Source: Alphaproteobacteria bacterium
GTDB taxonomy: Bacteria > Pseudomonadota > Alphaproteobacteria > UBA8366 > JADFVY01
NCBI GenBank assembly: GCA_029881615.1
Contig: JAOUMF010000142.1
Span: 1 to 6,184 of the forward strand
Reading direction: 5' to 3'
DNA length: 6,184 nucleotides
The position numbers and the translations under genes are program-made. Positions 1 through 6,184 of the stretch are shown here, piece after piece; the first letter of the stretch is position 1; each line of letters opens with the position of its first letter. The notes beneath the pieces were generated by a model. It saw only the letters and a program-made list of their open reading frames with translations, was not told where the DNA came from and searched no databases.

Positions 1-1689
1 CAGCTCTACGCTCAGGGTCTCCCCGTCCGGCGTCTGCACCTCGATTGGCCATTCGTCGGGCTCGACGCTGCGCCGTTCGATGACCAGTTTGTCGCCTTCC
101 ACCGTCGCCGTGATGGCGTCTTCCTCGAGGTCGGGTTCCTGCATCAGCCAATGCGCCATGCGGCGCAGAAGTTCACCCTGGGGGCCGCCGCCCTCGAATC
201 CGCGCGCCCACAGCCAGATATGGTCGCTATTGATCTGCGCCACCCGGCCCAGCCCGATGCGGTCCAGGATTAACAGCGGCCGTCCATCGGCGCCTTCCAT
301 CAGAACCTGGCCGCGCCGCACCTGCACGTCGATCTGGCGGAACCAGCGGCCCCAGCTTGGGTCGGTGCCATCTTTACCGCTGCCGGGCAGGTCGGCGGTG
401 ACGGGGTGGCGGTTGCCGGGTTCGGTGACGACGGGTTTATAACCGCGCTCGATCACTTCGCCGGTGGGTTCACCAGGCAGGGCGCCGCCCAGCGGCGTGC
501 GAAAGATGCTGTACGGGCTGGCGAAAGTCGGTCCCACCGCCTCCAGCAGGGCGCCGCCCGCCATCACGTAATCGACGATGTTCTGCAGATAGACCGGGGG
601 CAACACGCCGCGACGGCGATAGCGGTCGAAGATCACCAGATCGAATTCGTGCAGTTTTACCTCAAACAGTTCGCGTGTCGGGAACGAGATCAGCGACAGC
701 TCGCGAATCGGCGTGCCATCCTGTTTTTCCGGCGGGCGCAGGATGGTGAAATGGACCAGGTCGACCGACGGATCGGATTTCAACAGGTTGCGCCATGTGC
801 GCTCGCCGGCATGGGGTTCGCCCGAGACCAGCAGAACCCGCAGCCGGTCGCGCACGCCGTTGATCTCGACGACCGCGCGATTGTTGGCCATGGTCAACTC
901 GTTCGGCCCGCCATCCACCGACAGTTCAAGAATGGTTGGGCCGGCATGCTCCAGGGTCAGCGGGATTTCCGTATCCTTGCCGATTTCCGCCAGGAAATTC
1001 TGCACCGTGCCGTCGGGAAAGCGCAGCTCTACCCTTGCCTGTCCACCTGGTTCCGCGCCCTGATCTTCCACCTTGACGGTAATCGACAGGGGGGAGTCAA
1101 CAATGCCATAACCCGGCGCGCGCGTGACCACCAGCCGGCGATCCTGTTCGTCCCGATCGCCGGTCAACAAAACATGTATCGGCCCCGGCAGCCCGGCGCC
1201 CTCCACCTTATCGGGGATATCGTGAATCTGCCCGTCGGTCAGCATGATGACCCCGGCCACGCGGCGCGGGGGCACATCGGCCAGCAGGCGCGTCAGGGGA
1301 TCGACTGCCCTGGTGCCCTCGTCGGCGGCCGCGACCGATTTGTGGCGCAGCGTGATTTCGCGGACTTCCAGTGTATCCTTGTGCTTATCCAGCTCTTCAT
1401 GAATCTTTGCCAGCGCGGCGGCCATCCGCTCGCCGCGCTCGCCGATTCCCTGGCTGGGCGTGTCGTCGATCACGATCGTCGCCACATCCTTCAGCGGGTC
1501 GCGCTCTTCCTCGACCAGCGACGGGTTGGCCAGCGCGCCCAGGATTGCCGCCACCGCCAGCATGCGCCAGCCGGTGCCGCGCGCCCGGAACAATATGCCC
1601 GGCAGGAAGGCGGCAAGCGACAGCGCCGCCAGAAAAAAGATAGCCAGCCAGGGCAACAACGGGGCGAACTGTACGGATGTTACCAGCAT
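1..1689 (-). CDS. Membrane protein with VWA-like and glutamine-amidotransferase-like domains (3' end cut by window edge)
   Basis: An uninterrupted minus-strand frame of 563 codons runs from ATG at 1689 to the window edge, with no stop. The protein starts MLVTSVQFAPLLPW. TM1 is at about 10-34 and a second hydrophobic helix at about 42-56 (MLAVAAILGALA). A VWA-like domain (about 68-178) has DDTPS at 75-79, a MIDAS variant with Thr for the first Ser, and MLTDGQ at 149-154 supplying Asp152. A beta-sandwich-like stretch follows (185-278), then a GATase-like domain (about 282-515): LRVLLVSGE at 283-291, FDLVIFDRYRRRGVLP at 349-364 where a nucleophile elbow would be, and MAGGALLEAVGP at 376-387. INSDHIWLWARGFEGGGPQ (486-504) and AHWLMQEPDLEE (512-523) are recognisable family signatures. 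No cysteine occurs anywhere in the visible part, so a Cys-His-Glu amidotransferase triad is impossible here. Homologues are longer, so a C-terminal part, probably with another membrane segment, is missing. The gene begins 5 bases after the DUF4159 stop without a strong Shine-Dalgarno, consistent with coupling. Confidence 0.9.
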   Translation of the reverse strand, partial: MLVTSVQFAPLLPWLAIFFLAALSLAAFLPGILFRARGTGWRMLAVAAILGALANPSLVEEERDPLKDVATIVIDDTPSQGIGERGERMAAALAKIHEELDKHKDTLEVREITLRHKSVAAADEGTRAVDPLTRLLADVPPRRVAGVIMLTDGQIHDIPDKVEGAGLPGPIHVLLTGDRDEQDRRLVVTRAPGYGIVDSPLSITVKVEDQGAEPGGQARVELRFPDGTVQNFLAEIGKDTEIPLTLEHAGPTILELSVDGGPNELTMANNRAVVEINGVRDRLRVLLVSGEPHAGERTWRNLLKSDPSVDLVHFTILRPPEKQDGTPIRELSLISFPTRELFEVKLHEFDLVIFDRYRRRGVLPPVYLQNIVDYVMAGGALLEAVGPTFASPYSIFRTPLGGALPGEPTGEVIERGYKPVVTEPGNRHPVTADLPGSGKDGTDPSWGRWFRQIDVQVRRGQVLMEGADGRPLLILDRIGLGRVAQINSDHIWLWARGFEGGGPQGELLRRMAHWLMQEPDLEEDAITATVEGDKLVIERRSVEPDEWPIEVQTPDGETLSVEL

Positions 1690-1694
1690 TGATA

Positions 1695-4421
1695 TTACTG
1701 CCCCAGCCGTTCGAGGATCGCCGGCACATGCACCTGGTCGGCCTTGTAATTGCCGGTCAGGGTATACATCACAAGATTGACCCCGAAGCGGAAAGCCATC
1801 TCGCGTTGTGGCTCGCCACCCGGCACCGCTGGATAAAGCGGCAACCCGGAATCATCGAGCGCCCAGGCCGAGGCCCAGTCATTGCCGCCAACGATCACTC
1901 GCGATACGCCGTCATTGATGCGTCCGTCCGGTTCTTCCACCCAGACGCGGTCGCCGGCCCAACGGCCCGGGAAATCCTGCATCAGATAAAAAGCCTTGGT
2001 CAGCACATGATCCACCGGTACCGGCAGCAGGCGGGGAATATCAAGCCCCTGCGCCAGCGCCCGCAGACGCTGGCTGCCCGGTCCGGCACCGGCGCCGCCG
2101 TAATTGCCGTCGCGGGTATCGAACAGGATGGTGCCGCCGGTTTCCATGAAAAGATTTAGTCGTGCGACTGTTTCCGGCGCCAGTGGCGGTTGTTCCGGCG
2201 TGATCGGCCAATAAAGCAAGGGAAAGAAAGCCAGTTCGTCGCTGTCCAGCCTTATACCCATCGGATCGGCGGTTTCCACCGCGGTGCGCCGGTTCAGGAT
2301 CAGGCTGAGCCCCTTGAGGCCGGCATGGCTGACCTGATCGACGGCCGGCACGCCTGTGATGACATAGGCCAGCCGTGTTGCCAGAGTCGCCTCCAGCGCC
2401 TTGACGTCGGCATCCTGCGCCGCGGCGGGGCCGGATGGCCAGGCGCCGGCCAGCATCATGAATGCCGCGCCCAGCGAGGCGGTGAGCCCCGCCGGCGGAC
2501 GGGCAAAGCCGCGCATCGCCAGGGAGACCAACCCGTCCAGCAGCAGCAGGATCAGCGCGGCGGTCAGCAACCAGGGTTTCAGGTCGAATTCGGCGGTCTC
2601 GAAATAGGGCGAGGAAGAAATCCCCTCGGGTAGCGCCAACGGCTTCAGGGCGCCGATGGTAGGGCCAAGATTAAGTGCGCGGCGTTCCGTCTCGGTACCG
2701 TAATAGCCTGGCGGCGTGCGCGGGCCGGGCGTGGCCTCGTCGAATGCGCCAGATTCGATGGGCGCGGCGATGGGCGGCGGATCGACAAGCCGACCGCCGC
2801 CGTCCAGTGTCATCAACGGGGGCAGTGGGCGCTTCGAACCCGTCTCGCCCCCCACACCCCGGCTCATTGCCACGGTGCGTTCCAGCATTTCGACGAACAG
2901 CCCCGACATGGCCAGATTCGACCAGTCCGGCCCGCCGGTTGTATGGATCAGCACCAGCCATCCCTCGCCGCGGCGTTCCGCGGTCACCAGCGGCGTACCG
3001 TCCTGCAGTCGCGCCCAGGTCTTGGAAGGCAGGTCGATCGAGGGCTCGGCCAGAATTTGCCGCGAAATCCGGACATCTCCGGGAACGGTCAGGCCATGGA
3101 AGGGGCTCTTGGGATCGAATTCGGCCAGTTGCGCCGGCTCGGTCCACAGCATGGCGCCTCCCAGCGTACGGCCACCACCGCGCAGCTTGACCGGCACCAG
3201 CCCGTCGTCGCCCTGTTCCGCCAGTCGCGGGCCGGCGAACCGTACCACCATGCCGCCATCGCGAATCCAGCGGTTCAGGGACTGAACCTCGGTCGAAACC
3301 AGGCCTTGGCTATCGGGCAGCATGATCGCGGCGCGGTTGGCGGCGATCATCTTATCCAGCGGCCCGCGATGGACTTCGCCGAACGGCGCCAATGCGCGCT
3401 CGATGTAGTAAAGTTCATCCAGCAATGACAGGTCGGTATCCAGCGAATTCGCAGCCACAATGCCCACAGGGCGCCGCCGCCAGCGCTCATCCAGCAGGGC
3501 GACGCCGCCCGCGGTGCCGGCATTTTCAATCTCGATCCGAACGATTTCATTGCGCAGTTCCACCGGCAGATCGATGGTGGCCTTTGCGATTTCCTTGTCG
3601 GTTTCGAAACGCAGATCCTCACCCGCCAGCAAGCGGCCATCCGCCGCGAAGGCCCGCAAGCGCGCGACCTGTTCGGTTCCGGCGGCGGCGCGTTGCGCGG
3701 TCGCCTCGAAGGTAACGGCGCCGGCTTCCGGTGGTAACAGAACGGGCGGCAGGAAACTCGCCGGGTCGGCCAGCACATGCAGCCGCGCCAGGCGGCGGAG
3801 TCCCTCGGAAAGAGGCGCTACCCCCGCATCCTGCAAACCATTGCTCAGCCAGACGATCAACCCGATTTCCCGACTTTCCAGGCTGGCCAGCGCCTGTGCC
3901 GCGGCCAATCGGTCGACCGGCCAGGGCTTGGGTTGCAGCGCGCCTGTCAGGCTCTTTGCCTCGGCCGCGCGCAAAAGGCCGCTGGGTTCCGGCGGCTGTC
4001 CGGCCTCGCCAGGGGCGGTCGACAGGATGACTATCGGGCGATCGTCGCGCTCGGCGCGGTCGATCAGGGTTCCCAGCATCTTTTGCCGCCGATCCCAGCC
4101 CGCGGCCGCCGCCCAACCGTCATCCACCACCAGCATGACCGCCCCCTTGCCGCCAAGCGGCCCACCGGGATTGAATAACGGATGGGCAAGCGCCAGGATC
4201 AGCAGGGCGGCGATGGTCAGGCGCAGCAGGATCAGCCAGAGCGGCGCTGAATCCGGCGTTTCTTCCTCTGAATGCAGCCCGAACAGCAGACGGATCGGCG
4301 GAAACTGTACAATTCGCGGTGTCGGGGGGGTAATGCGCAACAGCCACCACAACGCGGGCAGCAACAACAGGGCCAGCAGGATACCCGGCGAGGCGAAAGC
4401 GATGGGGCCAAGATCGTACAT
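1695..4421 (-). CDS. BatA-like N-terminal / DUF4159 C-terminal membrane protein
   Basis: This 908-residue inner-membrane protein has unknown function. In order: TM1 (about 10-29), a basic, proline-rich loop (30-50), and TM2 (61-83), together the BatA-type N-terminal module; a VWA-like region (about 93-215); a short beta-rich stretch (230-310); a GATase-like region (about 317-520) containing LNRWIRDGGMVVRFAGP; a Pro/Gly-rich linker (521-605); TM3 (616-636); a hydrophobic, signal-peptide-like segment ending GPAAAQD (644-671); and DUF4159 (671-908), ending in the family hallmark NLVMYTLTGNYKADQVHVPA. The VWA-like region has lost its metal ligands: the DxSxS position reads DDGWA (100-104) and the later TDG position reads SNG (193-195). 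Positive loops after TM1 and TM3 suggest that the VWA, GATase-like and DUF4159 parts are periplasmic. The ATG at 4421 lies 3 bases after the DUF58 stop behind a GGAGG. The stop is TAA at 1697-1695. The DUF4159 and BatA-like assignments are confident; the middle domains rest on pattern recognition. Confidence 0.93.
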   Translation of the reverse strand: MYDLGPIAFASPGILLALLLLPALWWLLRITPPTPRIVQFPPIRLLFGLHSEEETPDSAPLWLILLRLTIAALLILALAHPLFNPGGPLGGKGAVMLVVDDGWAAAAGWDRRQKMLGTLIDRAERDDRPIVILSTAPGEAGQPPEPSGLLRAAEAKSLTGALQPKPWPVDRLAAAQALASLESREIGLIVWLSNGLQDAGVAPLSEGLRRLARLHVLADPASFLPPVLLPPEAGAVTFEATAQRAAAGTEQVARLRAFAADGRLLAGEDLRFETDKEIAKATIDLPVELRNEIVRIEIENAGTAGGVALLDERWRRRPVGIVAANSLDTDLSLLDELYYIERALAPFGEVHRGPLDKMIAANRAAIMLPDSQGLVSTEVQSLNRWIRDGGMVVRFAGPRLAEQGDDGLVPVKLRGGGRTLGGAMLWTEPAQLAEFDPKSPFHGLTVPGDVRISRQILAEPSIDLPSKTWARLQDGTPLVTAERRGEGWLVLIHTTGGPDWSNLAMSGLFVEMLERTVAMSRGVGGETGSKRPLPPLMTLDGGGRLVDPPPIAAPIESGAFDEATPGPRTPPGYYGTETERRALNLGPTIGALKPLALPEGISSSPYFETAEFDLKPWLLTAALILLLLDGLVSLAMRGFARPPAGLTASLGAAFMMLAGAWPSGPAAAQDADVKALEATLATRLAYVITGVPAVDQVSHAGLKGLSLILNRRTAVETADPMGIRLDSDELAFFPLLYWPITPEQPPLAPETVARLNLFMETGGTILFDTRDGNYGGAGAGPGSQRLRALAQGLDIPRLLPVPVDHVLTKAFYLMQDFPGRWAGDRVWVEEPDGRINDGVSRVIVGGNDWASAWALDDSGLPLYPAVPGGEPQREMAFRFGVNLVMYTLTGNYKADQVHVPAILERLGQ

Positions 4422-4424
4422 CGC

Positions 4425-5330
4425 CTAGCGCCTCCGCTTGTCGGACGCACCGGCCATCGCGGTGTAAAGCGGCAGTAGCGCTGTTTGAGGCGGTCGGTCG
4501 GTATGGTGGAGGATAAACCCCCAACCGGCGCGCCGGGCGATTTCGCCGAGGGCGGCACGGTGGCGGGCCAGACGCTCGCGGTAACTTTCGCGGACATTTT
4601 CCACCCGGCCCAGCAATGTCTGGCCTTCGCCCTCGAAGCCCGAAAAACGAATCCGGCCGGTGAATGGAAGGCTTTCTTCGGCAGGATCGAGAATCTGCAC
4701 CATCTGTCCCCGCACGCCGCGTCCGGCAAGGCTGGACACCGTCGCCTGTATTTCTTCCGGCTCGGACAGGAAATCGCTGAACAGCACCAGATGGGCCGCG
4801 CGTGGCAGTGGGGCCGGCGGCGGCAGGCTGCGATTGTCGGGCGCATCGTTGAGCACCGCATCCGCCAGCCGGTTAAAGCCGGTACGGCCGGTCGCCGGCA
4901 ACTGGCCGCCGCCCAGCAGGGCTACCCGTTCGCCGCCGCGCACCAGCAAGGCCGCTGTCGCCAGTAGAAGAAGCTCGGCCCGTTCCTGTTTGGGCCGCAG
5001 TTTGGCGCCCGAGGCGTAGTCCATGGAGGCCGATGAATCGCGCCACAGCCACACGCTTTGTGCGGCTTCCCACTCGGTTTCACGCACGAAGATGGCCTGG
5101 GATTTCGCTGTCTGCCGCCAGTCGATGGCGGTGGTCGAGTCGCCGGGCTGATAGCGGCGGAACTGCCAGAAGGTCTCTCCCTGGCCGACACGCCGCCGCC
5201 CATGCACGCCCTGCGCCACTGTCTGGGCCACGCGTTCGGCTTCGACCAGCAGTGGCGGCAGGGCGCTGCCCAGCCGTTCCGCTTCCTGTCTGGGCGCGGC
5301 GCCCGGCCTTTTGCGTATGACCCCCTGCAT
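4425..5330 (-). CDS. DUF58 domain protein with VWA-like fold
   Basis: This 301-residue DUF58 protein has no membrane segment and is probably cytoplasmic or peripheral. The DUF58 signature is clear: GQGETFWQFRRYQPGD at 49-64, then AIDWRQTAKS (68-77) and VRETEWEAAQSVWLWRD (82-98). A full MIDAS motif DxSxS is present as DSSAS (98-102), and FSDF carries the likely third metal ligand, Asp186. ILDPAEESLPFTG (213-225) is typical of alphaproteobacterial members. DUF58 proteins accompany MoxR ATPases and are inferred to be their adaptors or partners. I chose ATG at 5330: it leaves a 7-base gap to the moxR-type gene and gives the usual family length. The frame stays open upstream to a TTG at 5378, which would add 16 low-complexity residues and overlap the upstream gene by 41 bases. 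Neither start has a strong Shine-Dalgarno sequence, so coupling to upstream translation is likely. The stop is TAG at 4427-4425. Confidence 0.95.
   Translation of the reverse strand: MQGVIRKRPGAAPRQEAERLGSALPPLLVEAERVAQTVAQGVHGRRRVGQGETFWQFRRYQPGDSTTAIDWRQTAKSQAIFVRETEWEAAQSVWLWRDSSASMDYASGAKLRPKQERAELLLLATAALLVRGGERVALLGGGQLPATGRTGFNRLADAVLNDAPDNRSLPPPAPLPRAAHLVLFSDFLSEPEEIQATVSSLAGRGVRGQMVQILDPAEESLPFTGRIRFSGFEGEGQTLLGRVENVRESYRERLARHRAALGEIARRAGWGFILHHTDRPPQTALLPLYTAMAGASDKRRR
4431..4435 (-). promoter_or_regulatory. Shine-Dalgarno site for the DUF4159 gene
   Basis: The minus strand reads GGAGG here, inside the last codons of the DUF58 gene, with a 9-base spacer to the ATG at 4421. It is the clearest ribosome binding site in the window and supports that start. 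The DUF58 stop codon falls within the spacer, so terminating and initiating ribosomes overlap, which fits translational coupling. Confidence 0.6.
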
Positions 5331-5337
5331 TCGGATG

Positions 5338-6184
5338 TCAGGCCAGTGGTTCGATGAGGCGCTGGACGATCTGTCCAATGGTCACGCCTTCGGCACGGGC
5401 CGCGAAATTAAGCGCCATGCGGTGGCGTAGTACGGGTTCGGCCAGCGCCACGATATCGTCTGTCGACGGCGCCAGACGGCCGTCCATCACCGCACGGGCG
5501 CGGCAGGCCAGCATCAGCGCCTGGCTGGCGCGCGGTCCCGGTCCCCAGGCGATATGCGCCCTGATTTCCGGAATTTCGCTTGTTTCGGGCCGACCGGACC
5601 GCACCAGGGACAGGATCGATTCAGCCACCTTTTCGCCGACTGGCACCTGGCGGACCAGCCGTTGCGCGGAAATCAGCGAAGCGCCATCGAATACGGCCTC
5701 CGCCTTGTCTTCTTGAAGCCCGGTTGTCACCATCATCATACGACGCTCGGCCGCTTCGTCGGGATAGCCCACGTCGATTTCCAGCAGAAAACGATCGAGC
5801 TGCGCCTCGGGAAGCGGATAGGTTCCTTCCTGCTCCAGCGGGTTTTGCGTCGCCAGCACGTGGAACGGCCTGGGTAATTCGTGATAATGGCCAGCGACCG
5901 AAACCTGCTGTTCCTGCATCGCCTGCAACAATGCCGACTGGGTACGCGGGCTGGCCCGGTTGATTTCGTCAGCCATCAGCAACTGACAGAAAACCGGGCC
6001 CTTGATGAAGCGAAAATTGCGCTTTCCGGTATCCGATTCTTCCAGCACTTCCGACCCGAGGATATCGGCCGGCATCAGGTCCGGCGTGAACTGCACCCGC
6101 CGTTCATCCAGCCCCAAAACAGTGCCAAGCGTTTCCACCAGTTTCGTCTTGCCCAGACCGGGGACGCCAACCAGCAATGCATGA
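5338..6184 (-). CDS. MoxR-family AAA+ ATPase (5' end cut by window edge)
   Basis: This is an ATPase of the MoxR branch of AAA+ proteins, cytoplasmic and thought to remodel or activate VWA-domain partners using ATP. 281 codons are visible, opening with HALLVGVPGLGKT. Numbering from that histidine: Walker A GVPGLGKT at 6-13, Walker B LLMADE at 68-73 followed by the MoxR hallmark INRASPRTQSALLQAMQE, sensor 1 in ATQNP (Asn114), LDRF with the probable arginine finger at Arg131, and sensor 2 in GPGPRAS (Arg218). The C-terminal lid helices run to the TGA stop at 5340-5338. All catalytic motifs are intact. Family members are usually about 320-335 residues, so roughly 40-50 N-terminal residues lie outside the window. 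A TTG at 6177 is in frame but sits inside the Walker A strand and cannot be the real start. It is the first visible gene of the operon, 7 bases before the DUF58 gene. Family assignment is very secure; the substrate is unknown. Confidence 0.97.
   Translation of the reverse strand, partial: HALLVGVPGLGKTKLVETLGTVLGLDERRVQFTPDLMPADILGSEVLEESDTGKRNFRFIKGPVFCQLLMADEINRASPRTQSALLQAMQEQQVSVAGHYHELPRPFHVLATQNPLEQEGTYPLPEAQLDRFLLEIDVGYPDEAAERRMMMVTTGLQEDKAEAVFDGASLISAQRLVRQVPVGEKVAESILSLVRSGRPETSEIPEIRAHIAWGPGPRASQALMLACRARAVMDGRLAPSTDDIVALAEPVLRHRMALNFAARAEGVTIGQIVQRLIEPLA

Noticed and set aside
406..1692. A 428-codon plus-strand open frame
   Set aside because: It lies exactly antisense to the VWA/GATase-like gene, whose minus-strand frame has clear family motifs. 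The plus-strand translation is rich in Arg, Gln and His with no recognisable domain, as expected of a shadow frame in G+C-rich DNA.
4324..4330. A run of seven G on the plus strand in the DUF4159 gene, considered as a slippage or phase-variation tract
   Set aside because: It encodes part of a Thr/Pro-rich loop in an intact frame. The tract is short and ordinary for G+C-rich DNA, and nothing suggests a phase-variable surface protein.
3460..4428. A 322-codon plus-strand open frame
   Set aside because: It is antisense to the N-terminal part of the DUF4159 protein. Its Ser/Arg/Ala-rich composition and lack of any motif indicate a shadow.
4421..5330. The locus as a canonical Bat aerotolerance operon
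   Set aside because: No BatB, BatC (TPR) or BatD-type protein is visible. Only the MoxR, DUF58 and BatA-like N-terminal parts are shared, so Bat gene names would be unjustified.
5331..5378. A TTG start giving the DUF58 protein 16 extra residues
   Set aside because: It would overlap the MoxR gene by 41 bases, uses a rarer start codon and adds residues unlike the family. The ATG at 5330 fits spacing and length better, though the longer form cannot be excluded.

Overview
The window is a single minus-strand operon segment with almost no non-coding DNA. G+C-rich sequence and the particular gene set and order point to an alphaproteobacterium; the order (Rhodospirillales-like, rhizobial or other) cannot be settled from this window. 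Transcription runs from high to low coordinates. The first and last genes are cut by the window edges, so neither the promoter nor the terminator is visible.

Layout in transcription order: (1) 6183-5338, a MoxR-family AAA+ ATPase missing its N-terminus; (2) 5330-4425, a DUF58 protein with an intact VWA metal-site motif; (3) 4421-1695, a 908-residue membrane protein with a BatA-type N-terminus, a VWA-like region without metal ligands, a glutamine-amidotransferase-like (GATase-like) region and a C-terminal DUF4159 domain; (4) 1689 to beyond position 1, a second membrane protein with a VWA-like domain, a beta-sandwich region and a GATase-like domain without the catalytic cysteine. The intergenic gaps are 7, 3 and 5 bases, so translational coupling is likely.

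The set resembles the MoxR-DUF58-VWA modules (for example the Bat aerotolerance loci), in which a MoxR ATPase is thought to act as a chaperone or remodelling motor on VWA-protein partners. Here the usual BatA/BatB membrane VWA proteins are replaced by two large membrane proteins that combine VWA-like and GATase-like folds. The inferred arrangement is a cytoplasmic motor (MoxR), a cytoplasmic VWA adaptor (DUF58) and two inner-membrane proteins with large periplasmic parts. The gene neighbourhood is, from general knowledge, recurrent in alphaproteobacteria, but its biochemical role is to my knowledge not established.

I saw no RNA genes, mobile elements, CRISPR arrays or long repeats. No gene-free stretch exceeds 7 bases. 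The long plus-strand open frames are antisense shadows of these genes.
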